Below, piece by piece: positions 35,896 to 45,060 of a stretch of DNA of 64,000 nucleotides; the stretch's first letter is position 1; each line of letters opens with the position of its first letter. The notes under the pieces are model-generated. The model worked only from the letters and a program-made list of their open reading frames with translations. It searched no databases and had not been told where the DNA came from. The DNA is from Bacteroides propionicigenes (GTDB lineage: Bacteria; Bacteroidota; Bacteroidia; Bacteroidales; Bacteroidaceae): positions 62,001 through 126,000 of the forward strand of contig NZ_JAHBBW010000003.1 in the NCBI RefSeq assembly GCF_018390535.1. Reading direction: 5' to 3'. A program made the translations under genes and the position numbers.

Positions 35896-38800
35896 TCATC
35901 CTTTTATCCCCTGTATCGCACAGTAGGCCACAGGCAACACAAACAGGGTGAGTATCGAAGCTACCAGCAGACCGCCCATGATAGTGGCTGCCATACCGCC
36001 GAACATGGCGTCGAATAATAACGGCAGCATACCCAGAATGGTGGTGCCCGATGCCATGGCTACGGGAACGATTCGGGTGGTCGTTGCGCTGATGACCGCT
36101 TCGCGTGGCGCTTTTCCGGCAGCCGTTTCCGCATCAATCTGGTCTACGAGGACAATGGCGTTCTTGATATTCATTCCGATAAGTCCCAGTAAGCCCAAGA
36201 TGGCGAAAAAGTCGAACGTCTTGCCCAATAGCAGTAGTCCCAATACGATGCCGATAAAGATGAGCGGCAACATCAGCAATATGACAATGGGTTTGCGGTA
36301 GGTTTTGAACAGGAACAGCAGGGTGACGAACATCAGGAAAAACGTCAGCGGCATATTGGCTGCCAGTGCGGCATTGGATTCGGTTTGGCTTTCCTGTTCG
36401 CCGAAGTACTTCATGGTATATCCTTCGGGGACGTCTATTTCGTTCTGCACCTGTTCCCATACACGGTTAAAGGCGGCAATGGCGTTCACTCCCCGGCGGG
36501 GGTCGGCTTGTGCCATCATAACCATTTGGCGGTTGTAGTCCTTTACATTGGAGAACTTATACTGATAGTCGAACTCACTGACCACTTGTTCCAGTGTGGT
36601 GGTTTCACGCGTAGTCCCGAATACGGGCAGTGTACGCAGGTCGTTAATGCGGAATGAGTCGGTTGTATTATCTTTCAGCAGGATAGGGAGTACTTGGTCG
36701 CCTTGCCGGTATTCTCCCAATGTCATTCCATTGGTGCCGATTTGTATGCTTTGCGCCATGCTTTGGCGGGACACGCCTAACGGTTGCGCACGCTCCTGGC
36801 TGTATACGGGTTTCCATATGGGAATCTTGTTGCCCCATGAATTGCGTATATTGATAAGGTCTTTGTCGCGGTGCATCATCTCCAGAACTCGGTTGGTTAG
36901 TGCCACTAAAGTATCTGTGTTATTGCCGATAAAGCCTATCTCGATAGCGGCATCTACGGCAGGCGAGAGTTTGAAGAGTGTGGTGCGGGTGATGGCATTG
37001 GGGTAATTCTCCTTCATATAGCTGTCCAGATTCTCCTCATATTCCTTGGTATATTTGCTGTCTGTCACTTCTACCAGAAGGTTGGCGAAGTTAGGTTTCG
37101 GACCGACGGAAGTGGATGCCAGATAGTAGCGTAGAGGGGTACTGCCGAAGGTGACGGAAACCCGTTTCACTTCCGGCTGTTCCAGCAGATGGGCTTCCAC
37201 TTTCTTCATTTCCTTCTCTACATCGCGGATACCGTATCCGTCGGGATAGAATACGTCGGCACGGAAATAAGGCTTGTCCAGTGAGGGAAAGAAGTTTTGC
37301 GGCATCAGTCCCATGATAACGAGGGAGAGGATGAACAATACGACCATGCTTCCCAACGTCAACGATTTTTTGCGTATCAGCAGGCTGAGGACAGATGCGA
37401 ACTTATGGTAGAAAGGCTTGTCGTAAGGATCTTTGTTGCAGTTGCCGGTTCGGGCTTTCAGTATGAAGTTACCGAAAGTGGTGGTTTGCGTCAATGCCAG
37501 TACCCAGCTTAATCCTAACGAGATAGCCAAGACGATAAATAACGGCTTCACAATCTCGGCAACGGAAGACGGTGCAAGATAAAGCGGCAGGAAGGAGCAG
37601 ATGGCTATAAACGTTGCTCCAAGCAGTCCCCATTGCGGTTTGGTGGCGCCGTCTATCAGCGCTTTCCGTCTGTTTACACCGCGGGCTATGGCGATTTGCG
37701 CGTTGTCGGTCACTACGATGGCGTTGTCCACCAGCATTCCCATGGCGATGATGAAGCCTGCCAGCGAGGTACGGTTTAATCCGACTCCCAAAAATGACAT
37801 GATAAGCAGCGTACCGCCGATGGAGAATATCAGTGAAGAACCGATGAGCACGCCGGCACGCATCCCCATTACCAGCATGATGATGACAATTACAATCAGA
37901 ATGGATTCTATCAGGTTGATAATGAAACCATTGTTTGCTTCTTTGGCTATGATGTTTTCGGGATAAAGGCTTTCCAATTCCAGCCCCACGGGAATGAGAG
38001 GCAGCAGTTCGGCGAGTTTCTTGTCTACCAGTTCGCCGGTTTTTACCACATCCTTCTGCGGGTCGGTGGAGACACCGATGCCGATAGCCCGTTTTCCGTT
38101 GACGTGCATGATAGTGCCGGGCGGATCCATGTAGCCCTTCTCGACAATGGCTATGTCACCCAGCTTGACCTGACCGCCGGGAGTGGTGATTAGCTGGTTA
38201 CAGATGTCGTTGACGGTGGTATAAGTGCCGTTGGCGACAATGCGTAGCTGTTGTTCGCCCGCGTCGATTTCACCCGTATTGATAATCTGGTTCTGCGATT
38301 GCAGCAGGCTTGCCAGTTGTTTGGGGTCGATACCCATCCCTGCCAACTTGTTTACGGAGATAAAGATATTGATTACTTCCGTTTGTGTGCCGAACAGGGC
38401 TACTTTCATAACTCCTTCGGCAGTGATGACCTGAGTTTTGATACGTTCCGCCCAGTTGCGCATTTCTTCATAAGAGAAACCGTCGTCTCCGACCAGTCCG
38501 TAATAAATGCCGAATACATCGCCGAAGTCGTCCGATACCGTTGGCACGGAAGCTCCGGCGGGCAGTTGGGGTTGTATGTTGAGAACCTTACGACGCAGTT
38601 CATCCCATTTTTGCGGGATAGATGCTGCGGAGAGCGAAGGCTGCAGCTCGAACGTAATCTTGGAAAGTCCGTACATGGACTCCGACTTTATCTTGTATAC
38701 TCCGCTCATACTCTGTATTTCGCGGGAGATGGGTTCGGTAATGAGTCGTTCCACTTCAGCGGGTTCGGCTCCGGGATAGCGTGTCATAATGACCGCCGTC

Positions 38801-38928
38801 TTGATGACAAAGGGGGCGTCTTCTTTCTTTCCCAAACGACCGAATGAGAATATGCCGCCGATGAGCAACACAGCAAGGAAGAAATAGACAATCTTTGTAT
38901 TGTCTAATGAATATTTGGCTAAGTTCAT
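35896..38928 (-). CDS. RND-family efflux pump, inner-membrane permease
   Basis: This 1,010-residue AcrB-type transporter uses the proton gradient to drive efflux. Two repeats each have an N-terminal helix, a large periplasmic loop and a cluster of helices. The sequence GFIIAMGMLVDNAIVVTDNA in helix 4 holds the conserved Asp, although the second Asp typical of HAE1 pumps is Asn here. GRLGKKEDAPFVIKTAVIMT at the start of the first loop and FGEQESQTESNAALAANMP are typical of this Bacteroidales group. The substrate is unknown. It follows the membrane fusion protein with a 43-bp gap. Confidence 0.93.
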   Translation of the reverse strand: MNLAKYSLDNTKIVYFFLAVLLIGGIFSFGRLGKKEDAPFVIKTAVIMTRYPGAEPAEVERLITEPISREIQSMSGVYKIKSESMYGLSKITFELQPSLSAASIPQKWDELRRKVLNIQPQLPAGASVPTVSDDFGDVFGIYYGLVGDDGFSYEEMRNWAERIKTQVITAEGVMKVALFGTQTEVINIFISVNKLAGMGIDPKQLASLLQSQNQIINTGEIDAGEQQLRIVANGTYTTVNDICNQLITTPGGQVKLGDIAIVEKGYMDPPGTIMHVNGKRAIGIGVSTDPQKDVVKTGELVDKKLAELLPLIPVGLELESLYPENIIAKEANNGFIINLIESILIVIVIIMLVMGMRAGVLIGSSLIFSIGGTLLIMSFLGVGLNRTSLAGFIIAMGMLVDNAIVVTDNAQIAIARGVNRRKALIDGATKPQWGLLGATFIAICSFLPLYLAPSSVAEIVKPLFIVLAISLGLSWVLALTQTTTFGNFILKARTGNCNKDPYDKPFYHKFASVLSLLIRKKSLTLGSMVVLFILSLVIMGLMPQNFFPSLDKPYFRADVFYPDGYGIRDVEKEMKKVEAHLLEQPEVKRVSVTFGSTPLRYYLASTSVGPKPNFANLLVEVTDSKYTKEYEENLDSYMKENYPNAITRTTLFKLSPAVDAAIEIGFIGNNTDTLVALTNRVLEMMHRDKDLINIRNSWGNKIPIWKPVYSQERAQPLGVSRQSMAQSIQIGTNGMTLGEYRQGDQVLPILLKDNTTDSFRINDLRTLPVFGTTRETTTLEQVVSEFDYQYKFSNVKDYNRQMVMMAQADPRRGVNAIAAFNRVWEQVQNEIDVPEGYTMKYFGEQESQTESNAALAANMPLTFFLMFVTLLFLFKTYRKPIVILLMLPLIFIGIVLGLLLLGKTFDFFAILGLLGLIGMNIKNAIVLVDQIDAETAAGKAPREAVISATTTRIVPVAMASGTTILGMLPLLFDAMFGGMAATIMGGLLVASILTLFVLPVAYCAIQGIKG

Positions 38929-38971
38929 ATCTAAAAAGTGATAAAGTTATAAAGTGATAGGGGACAGGCTG

Positions 38972-40024
38972 TTACTCTACCTCTTTTACTCTCTGCCCCT
39001 CTACGAGTTGGTATACTCCGGCGATAACAACAGTTTCATCCGGTTTTAGCCCTTTGGAGATGAGAATATTGGCTTCACCGGTCGGTGAATATACGGTTAC
39101 TTCGCGGCGGCTTACTCTGTTATCTTTCACTATCCATACGTAGGTGTTCTTGTTCTCGCTGTCACCGAATACGGCGCTTAGCGGTACATTCATCAGCTTT
39201 TCCTCTATAAAAGGAGCGATGTCCGAGGCGAGACGGATGTTACAGGTAAATCCGGGCTTCACATCATATACGGCACGGTCAAAAGCAGGGTCTTCGATGG
39301 TGATGGTAACCGGGATGCCCGTACCGTCTGTTGAAATATCGAGATATTCTTCCAGTTTGGCATTGAATATCGTACCCTTATAAGTATCGAACTCCACCTT
39401 GAACGTGGCGTCTTTGGCACGAAGCAGGTACAGGTAATCATCGGGTACGGTGAATTTTATGCGGAGTTTCTGTGTATTTACCAGCCGTACAATCCCTTCT
39501 CCCGAATTTACACGCTGATAGTTCTCTACCAGACGTTTTTCGATAGAGCCGTCGAAAGGGGCGAGCAGTTTCGTATCTCGCATATTGTTGGTGGATAACT
39601 CGTAGGCGGATTTAGCTTTCTGATAATTGGCTGCACTGATTTCGTACTCCTGCAGGGATATGGCTTGGCGGCTCAGTAGCCGCTTGTTGCGCTCAACCTG
39701 TGCGGCAGCGGTTTCGTAGGCAGCCTTGTCGGCGGCATACTGCAGGGAAATATCCCGAGGGTCGATGGCGGCAATCAATTGTCCTTTCCTTACTCTTTGT
39801 CCTTCCACTACCGGAAGATTGATGATTTGTCCGCTGACACGAAATGCCAGTTTCACATATTCCACCGCTTCTACCATGCCGGAGAAATCCTTGAGAATTA
39901 CTGACTGTGAACGTACGGTAGCGGTTTTCACAGGTCGAACGAGGGTGGTTTCTTCCCTCTCTTTTTGCCCGCAGGACGTAATGATGAACGTCACCGCCAA
40001 GGCGAACAGATACATTTTCTTCAT
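38972..40024 (-). CDS. Efflux RND periplasmic adaptor (membrane fusion protein)
   Basis: This 350-residue lipoprotein (MKKMYLFALAVTFIITSC, Cys18, then GQKE) of the AcrA/MexA type bridges the RND pump and the TolC channel. A lipoyl-like half-motif (VEAVEYVKLAFRVSGQIINL), an alpha-hairpin (AAAQVERNKRLLSRQAISLQ) and the beta-barrel/MP domains follow in order. Only nine bases separate its ATG from the GH65 stop codon upstream. It is therefore probably translated from the sugar-locus transcript; no promoter fits in the gap. That linkage is unusual for an efflux pump. Confidence 0.9.
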   Translation of the reverse strand: MKKMYLFALAVTFIITSCGQKEREETTLVRPVKTATVRSQSVILKDFSGMVEAVEYVKLAFRVSGQIINLPVVEGQRVRKGQLIAAIDPRDISLQYAADKAAYETAAAQVERNKRLLSRQAISLQEYEISAANYQKAKSAYELSTNNMRDTKLLAPFDGSIEKRLVENYQRVNSGEGIVRLVNTQKLRIKFTVPDDYLYLLRAKDATFKVEFDTYKGTIFNAKLEEYLDISTDGTGIPVTITIEDPAFDRAVYDVKPGFTCNIRLASDIAPFIEEKLMNVPLSAVFGDSENKNTYVWIVKDNRVSRREVTVYSPTGEANILISKGLKPDETVVIAGVYQLVEGQRVKEVE

Positions 40025-40033
40025 TTATTCCGA

Positions 40034-42352
40034 TTAAGACAAGTCTTTGAGGTTGACGGTCAAATCCAACCCTTGTCTTAATTCATAAACGTTTTGATAT
40101 ACCTGTATGTTCAGTTGGCTTCCGGCGGTCAGGCTGATTTTTATCTCTTTGCTTATCTGTATATGCAGTGTATTGCCTAAGTAATTCACTTTAAACGAAT
40201 AACTATTCCATTTCTCCGGTATGACGGGTGCTATCTTAAGTGTGTCATTCTGAATCTGCAATCCTGCAAACCCTCGTACAATGGCCAGCCAGCTACCCGG
40301 CATACTGGTGATATGCAGTCCCTCGTCTCCTTCGTTGTTGTAGTCGTCCAAGTCGAGGCGGGTGGCGTGTAAGAATAGCTGATACGCTTTCTCTACTTTT
40401 CCGATGCGTGCGGCAAGAATAGAATGGATATGCGGAGAGAGGGAAGACTCATGCACCGTCATTGGTTCGTAGAATTCGAAGTTGCGGCGGATGGTTTCCG
40501 TGTCAAAGTTGAAATAATAGAGGTATAGACCAAGGAGAACATCGCTCTGTTTGATGTAGCAGGAACGTAAGATACGATCCCACGACCAGTACTGGTTGAT
40601 GGGGCGCTCGCCATCGGGAATGGCATCGGTGCTTTGCAGAACCTTATCCATATAGCCGTCGTTTTGGATGAAAATGCCGCGTTCCGGGTCTTCCGGCAGA
40701 TATATCCGTTCGATAATATCCCGCCAACGTTCACTCTCTTCTGCATAATTCAGTTGGGTGATGCGGCGTATGCGGGCATATTCGTCAGGATATTGTCGTG
40801 CGATGATTTCGAGGAAGCTGAGAGTGGTTCTGAGGCAACGCATACAAGAGTAGTTGGTATACCAGTTGTTGTCCACGTTGTTTTCATATTCATTGGGTCC
40901 GGTAACTCCCAAGATAACATATTTTTGTTTGGGTTGTGAGAAAGATACCCGCTGGCTCCAGAAGCGGCTGACGGCTATCATTACTTCCAATCCGTAATGA
41001 GCGATATAATCCAGTGTACCGGTAAGAGTGGAATGTTGCAGGATGGCATAGACAATCATATTGTTCCGATGAATCTCTTCAAAGGTGATTTCCCATTCGC
41101 TATGGCATTCTTCTCCGTTGCCGGTGACTTGCGGAAATAGGGCGGCGCCATTATCGAATCCTAACTTACGTGCATTTTCAATGGCTTTGGGCAGTTGCTT
41201 ATAGCGGTACATCAGCAGGTTCTCGGCAATCTTTTTCGGGGTAGAAAGCAGGAAGAAAGGCACACAGCACAATTCGGTATTCCAGTAAGTATTTCCGCCA
41301 TACTTTTCTCCGGTGAAGCCTTTAGGACCGATATTCAGGCGTGGGTCATCTCCCCGGTAGGTCTGGTAGAGTTGGAAGATATTATAGCGTATGCCTTGCT
41401 GGGCTTCAGGGTCTCCTTCAATCGTAACATCAGCCTCATCCCATATCTCTTGCCAGGCTTCCCGGTGCTCCTGTACCAAAACATCCCAACCCGTACTTTT
41501 GGCTTTACGGGCCTCGGATACGGATTCCTCTATCAAGTCCTGCCGTTCATAGTAAAGAGACGATGCAATAGCTGTGTATTTAATGAGTGTTACGGTATCT
41601 CCCGGTTTCACTTCTATGCCTACGCTGAAACCGGTTTGCTTTTCTTTCTCTATCCGTATCGGGTTGGCGAATGTCTCTTTGTTGTTCTTGAAGAACTGAT
41701 AGGTCATGGCGTAACATATTTGCGCATCTTCCCGTCTGGTTTGTGTCCATAGATAGGCACAATCACTGGTGGCGCCGGAACGAAGTATATTCCATATCTT
41801 TTCATCAGAATGGTCGGCTTGGTTCACGATGTCACCGTTAAAGGTCGGTACAAGAGATATTTTACCGGCATAGTTGATAGATGTAGCGCTGTACTTTATA
41901 AGGCAGAGATTGGGATGTGCCATATCTGTGATATGCTCCACGTGCAGGCGGAGCTGGTGGCCTCGCGGAGAAGTTACTTCCACATCCCGGTAGGAGATAC
42001 CCGCCTTCATATCAAGGCGTCTGTTGAAACTGTCTACCTCCCATTGGGCCAAGTCCAGCTCTTCGTCAATAAGGCGCAGGCTGATGCGGCTCCAGTCCGG
42101 AGCATTGGGGATACGTGTGTAAAATCGCGGGAACCCGTTCTTCCACCAGCCTACACGGGTTTTATCCAGAAATGTGATACCTGCCACGAATGCGCCCCGA
42201 TAGCTGTCGCTACTGTATGGTTCTTCAAAATATCCCCGTTGCCCGAAACGGCCGTTTCCAAGGCTGAATATGCTTTCGGACCATCGCATATGGTCGGCTT
42301 GAAAACTATCTTCTATAATATTCCATTCGTCAGTTTTAAGGTATTTCTTCAT
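40034..42352 (-). CDS. GH65 glycoside phosphorylase, probable maltose phosphorylase
   Basis: This 772-residue cytoplasmic enzyme is expected to split maltose with phosphate into glucose and beta-glucose-1-phosphate. The (alpha/alpha)6 barrel is complete. The catalytic acid is Glu488 in VTGPNEYENNVDNN, one residue off the Glu487 that I recall for Lactobacillus brevis maltose phosphorylase. The acceptor-site loop GEECHSEWEITFEEIHRN matches maltose-type rather than trehalose- or kojibiose-type members as I remember them, so substrate choice is likely but not proven. No signal peptide. It sits 21 bp behind the MFS sugar transporter and 9 bp ahead of the efflux adaptor, and is presumably controlled by the LacI protein. 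Confidence 0.9.
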   Translation of the reverse strand: MKKYLKTDEWNIIEDSFQADHMRWSESIFSLGNGRFGQRGYFEEPYSSDSYRGAFVAGITFLDKTRVGWWKNGFPRFYTRIPNAPDWSRISLRLIDEELDLAQWEVDSFNRRLDMKAGISYRDVEVTSPRGHQLRLHVEHITDMAHPNLCLIKYSATSINYAGKISLVPTFNGDIVNQADHSDEKIWNILRSGATSDCAYLWTQTRREDAQICYAMTYQFFKNNKETFANPIRIEKEKQTGFSVGIEVKPGDTVTLIKYTAIASSLYYERQDLIEESVSEARKAKSTGWDVLVQEHREAWQEIWDEADVTIEGDPEAQQGIRYNIFQLYQTYRGDDPRLNIGPKGFTGEKYGGNTYWNTELCCVPFFLLSTPKKIAENLLMYRYKQLPKAIENARKLGFDNGAALFPQVTGNGEECHSEWEITFEEIHRNNMIVYAILQHSTLTGTLDYIAHYGLEVMIAVSRFWSQRVSFSQPKQKYVILGVTGPNEYENNVDNNWYTNYSCMRCLRTTLSFLEIIARQYPDEYARIRRITQLNYAEESERWRDIIERIYLPEDPERGIFIQNDGYMDKVLQSTDAIPDGERPINQYWSWDRILRSCYIKQSDVLLGLYLYYFNFDTETIRRNFEFYEPMTVHESSLSPHIHSILAARIGKVEKAYQLFLHATRLDLDDYNNEGDEGLHITSMPGSWLAIVRGFAGLQIQNDTLKIAPVIPEKWNSYSFKVNYLGNTLHIQISKEIKISLTAGSQLNIQVYQNVYELRQGLDLTVNLKDLS

Positions 42353-42373
42353 GGCAGTCTTTTTTTGTTGTCT

Positions 42374-43744
42374 TTATGCTTTTTCTCCCTTAGTTTCTTT
42401 TATCAGATATACACAAACAGCTCCGATGATGAGCATCACACCTGCCATTACCAGCATATTGATTTCCGGAGGGAGCATTCCTTCCGGTGTAAACAGCGCC
42501 AAGATACTTCCTCCTAATGCTGCGGCCACGATTTGCGGGATACAGATTGTTCCGTTAAACAGTCCGAGATAGGTACCCATATGCCCGCCGGACAGAGCGT
42601 TGGTCAGAATGGTGAAGGGTAATGCCAACATGGCAGCCCATGCACAACCTATCAGCAGGAAAGATATGAACAGTACATATTGGCTATGTACAAAATAGGT
42701 GGATATGAAGCCGATACCACCCAATACAAGGCTTAGTGCATAGATGAAGCGGCGGTCTTTGAATATGGGAATGCAGACTGCCCAAAGCACTGAACCGATG
42801 GCTTGTACGGCAAACAATACACCTACCCAGTTGGCGGCTTCCTGATATTGCAGACTTTTGGTGTCAAGAACTATTTTGCTGATGCCGTTTACAGTGTGTT
42901 CCACAGTGGGAGCGTCAAAAACATTTGCAGCTATACTGCCGTTGGTGTATGTCCACATAAACATAAAAGCAAACCAACAGAAGAACTGTACCAGTCCTAC
43001 CGTCCAAAAGGCTTTCGGCGCTTTAACCAGCAACTTCAGCATATTGATTTTCTCATGTTCCTGCTCTTCCGTGATGCCATGATATTCGGCATATTCGGCA
43101 GGCGGCATTTCCTTGACTTTGACTGTCGTATAAATAACGCAGAATATCAAAATAGCCGCTCCGATGTAGAACGAATAGATTACAGAATCGGGAATTACTC
43201 CTTGCGGTGCCGTATTGCTGATACCTATCCATGCAAATATAAACGGGAACAAATACCCCACCAAGCTGCCGGCATTACATAGGAAACTCTGGATGGAGTA
43301 AGCGAGTCCTTTCTGTTTCTCATTCACCATGTCACCCACCATCATCTTGAACGGTTGCATAGCCATATTGATAGAGGTATCCAAAAACATCAGTGATACC
43401 AAGCCGAAAATCATGGCCGTACTTACCGCCATACCGAAGCTGCCCGCATTGGGCAGAAGGCACATTACGAGCACTGCAATCAGCGAACCTATGAATAAAT
43501 AGGGGATACGACGTCCGAATCGTGTCCAAGTCTTGTCGCTGGCAGCCCCAACGATGGGTTGCACTATGATACCTGCCAACGGTGGTAATATCCAGAAATA
43601 ACTCAAACTGTGCGGGTCAGCTCCTAAAGTGGAGAATATACGGCTTATGTTCGCGCTTTGCAGGGCATACGCAATCTGTACACCAAAAAAACCGAAGCTG
43701 ATGTTCCACAGTTTCCAGAAACTTAAATCGGGTTTTACTTTCAT
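42374..43744 (-). CDS. MFS sugar transporter (maltose/sucrose type)
   Basis: This 456-residue inner-membrane carrier has about 12 helices. It resembles the GPH/SUC-type symporters found beside maltose phosphorylase in Bacteroidetes: WNISFGFFGVQIAYALQSA, YFWILPPLAGIIVQPIVGA, SDKTWTRFGRRIPYLFIG (the loop 2-3 D-R-x-G-R-R signature) and TNALSGGHMGTYLGLFNG. It most likely imports maltose or short maltodextrins from the periplasm for phosphorolysis by the GH65. It lies between lacI (54-bp gap) and GH65 (21-bp gap) in one transcription unit. Confidence 0.9.
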   Translation of the reverse strand: MKVKPDLSFWKLWNISFGFFGVQIAYALQSANISRIFSTLGADPHSLSYFWILPPLAGIIVQPIVGAASDKTWTRFGRRIPYLFIGSLIAVLVMCLLPNAGSFGMAVSTAMIFGLVSLMFLDTSINMAMQPFKMMVGDMVNEKQKGLAYSIQSFLCNAGSLVGYLFPFIFAWIGISNTAPQGVIPDSVIYSFYIGAAILIFCVIYTTVKVKEMPPAEYAEYHGITEEQEHEKINMLKLLVKAPKAFWTVGLVQFFCWFAFMFMWTYTNGSIAANVFDAPTVEHTVNGISKIVLDTKSLQYQEAANWVGVLFAVQAIGSVLWAVCIPIFKDRRFIYALSLVLGGIGFISTYFVHSQYVLFISFLLIGCAWAAMLALPFTILTNALSGGHMGTYLGLFNGTICIPQIVAAALGGSILALFTPEGMLPPEINMLVMAGVMLIIGAVCVYLIKETKGEKA

Positions 43745-43798
43745 TGCTTTTTGTTTTTTATGATATTAGTTTATAGATAAATTCGGTTGATTGTGATT

Positions 43799-44806
43799 TC
43801 ATTTTGTTGTTCCTCTGACTACCAGATTGGTTCGTACAATCTTGTTGGTGCTTTTCTCTTCATTTCCTTCCAACTTGTCGGTAAGGATACTGAAGGCGCT
43901 CTTGCCGACCTCTTCTCCGTGTTGCTCCACTGTCGTCAATTTCGGGTCGGTGCTTTGGGCGATGGCTCCGTCTGTAAAACCGCAGATGGAAACCTCGTCC
44001 GGAACTTTTAATCCGACCAGCTTACAGGCATACAATATACCTGATGCCGTTTCATCATTGATTGCAAAGAAACCGTCGGGACGGTTGTCGCTTTCCAACA
44101 AATCAGGTGTTATGGCAATGGCCCGTTCGCGATTGTCACATAGCTTAATCATGCTGTCGTCTACGGGAATCTTGTACTTCTTCATGGCATCCAGATAACC
44201 GTTACGCCGGTTCTTGGTGATTTCAAGATGAGGGTCGGCTCCGTAGAAGAAGATACGCTTGCATCCGGTCTGAATCATGTACTCTACGGCGGCAAATGAA
44301 CCGGCGTAGTCGTCGACAACCACCCGTTCCGTTTTCAGCCCTGTACAGATACGGTCGTAGAAGACAATTGGAATATTGTTATTTAATAATTCCTGATAAT
44401 GATCGTATTGTTCCGTATTCTTGGCAAGAGAGGCGATAACACCACAGACGCGGGCAGCAAGGAAAGAATGAACTATCTTTACTTCCTGTCCGTATGATTC
44501 GTTGCTTTGCGCCACGATTATATTGTAACCGGCTTCGGCTGCCGCAGTCTCAATACCGCTCAATACACATGAAAAGAAATGATGTACCAGCTGCGGCACA
44601 ATCACACCAATCGTATTGCTGCGACTCGAACGAAGGTTGACGGCAAGCACATTGGGCTTGTAGTTATGTTCGCGTGCGTAAGCATGGATAAGGTCACGAG
44701 TCTCCCGGCTGATGTCCGGATTATCCTTGAGCGCTCTCGACACGGTGGAAGGAGAGACATTCAAGGCACGGGCAATGTCCTTGATGGTTATCTGCGGTTT
44801 ATTCAT
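43799..44806 (-). CDS. LacI-family transcriptional regulator of the sugar locus
   Basis: The ATG at 44806 gives 335 residues, beginning MNKPQITIKDIARALNVSPS; the longer frame would add 37 non-conserved residues. The HTH covers residues 6-25 with the hinge helix after it, and a periplasmic-binding-protein-like effector domain follows (IGVIVPQLVHHFFSCVLSGI, DGFFAINDETASGILYACK, TVEQHGEEVGKSAF). It is the first gene of the minus-strand unit. A palindromic operator (44953-44966) lies between it and the divergent GH53 gene, and matching sites precede susC and the GH13 gene. Operator positions suggest it may activate rather than only repress. Confidence 0.93.
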   Translation of the reverse strand: MNKPQITIKDIARALNVSPSTVSRALKDNPDISRETRDLIHAYAREHNYKPNVLAVNLRSSRSNTIGVIVPQLVHHFFSCVLSGIETAAAEAGYNIIVAQSNESYGQEVKIVHSFLAARVCGVIASLAKNTEQYDHYQELLNNNIPIVFYDRICTGLKTERVVVDDYAGSFAAVEYMIQTGCKRIFFYGADPHLEITKNRRNGYLDAMKKYKIPVDDSMIKLCDNRERAIAITPDLLESDNRPDGFFAINDETASGILYACKLVGLKVPDEVSICGFTDGAIAQSTDPKLTTVEQHGEEVGKSAFSILTDKLEGNEEKSTNKIVRTNLVVRGTTK

Positions 44807-44890
44807 TAGTATTGTTTCTTTTTCAGCCAAAGGTAACAGAAATAGAAATGCCTGACAAGAAAAACAAGCAGGCTTTAACAATTTTGTATG

Positions 44891-44898
44891 CAAAAATA
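44891..44898 (-). promoter_or_regulatory. -7 element of the lacI-MFS-GH65 transcript
   Basis: CAAAAATA on the plus strand reads TATTTTTG on the minus strand. Its first base is 61.5 bp from the centre of the operator at 44953-44966, the same geometry as at susC and GH13. An alternative -7 (CAAAGGTA, 44828-44835) lies closer to the ATG. No -33 TTTG is seen. Confidence 0.5.
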
Positions 44899-44952
44899 AT
44901 GGATTGATACGATACATTCTTACAGGTTGAATGTTATTGGATTATGAAACAG

Positions 44953-44966
44953 TGCAAACGATTGCA
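44953..44966. promoter_or_regulatory. LacI-type operator between lacI and GH53
   Basis: TGCAAACGATTGCA has perfect 5-base inverted arms (TGCAA/TTGCA) around ACGA, with the central CG typical of LacI-family sites. The same 14-mer occurs as its reverse complement upstream of susC. It sits about midway between the divergent -7 elements. Confidence 0.75.
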
Positions 44967-45022
44967 TACGATTTGACAAAGTTAAAGTAAACCTGCAGCT
45001 CTTGCTTTGTGTTCTATTTTTT

Positions 45023-45030
45023 TATATTTG
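45023..45030 (+). promoter_or_regulatory. -7 element of the GH53-GH2 transcript
   Basis: TATATTTG matches TAnnTTTG and lies 63.5 bp from the operator centre. The leader before the ATG at 45061 would be about 24 nt. No properly spaced -33 element is present. Confidence 0.55.
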
Positions 45031-45060
45031 TCAGCGATAAATAATCTAATCAGTTGAATT

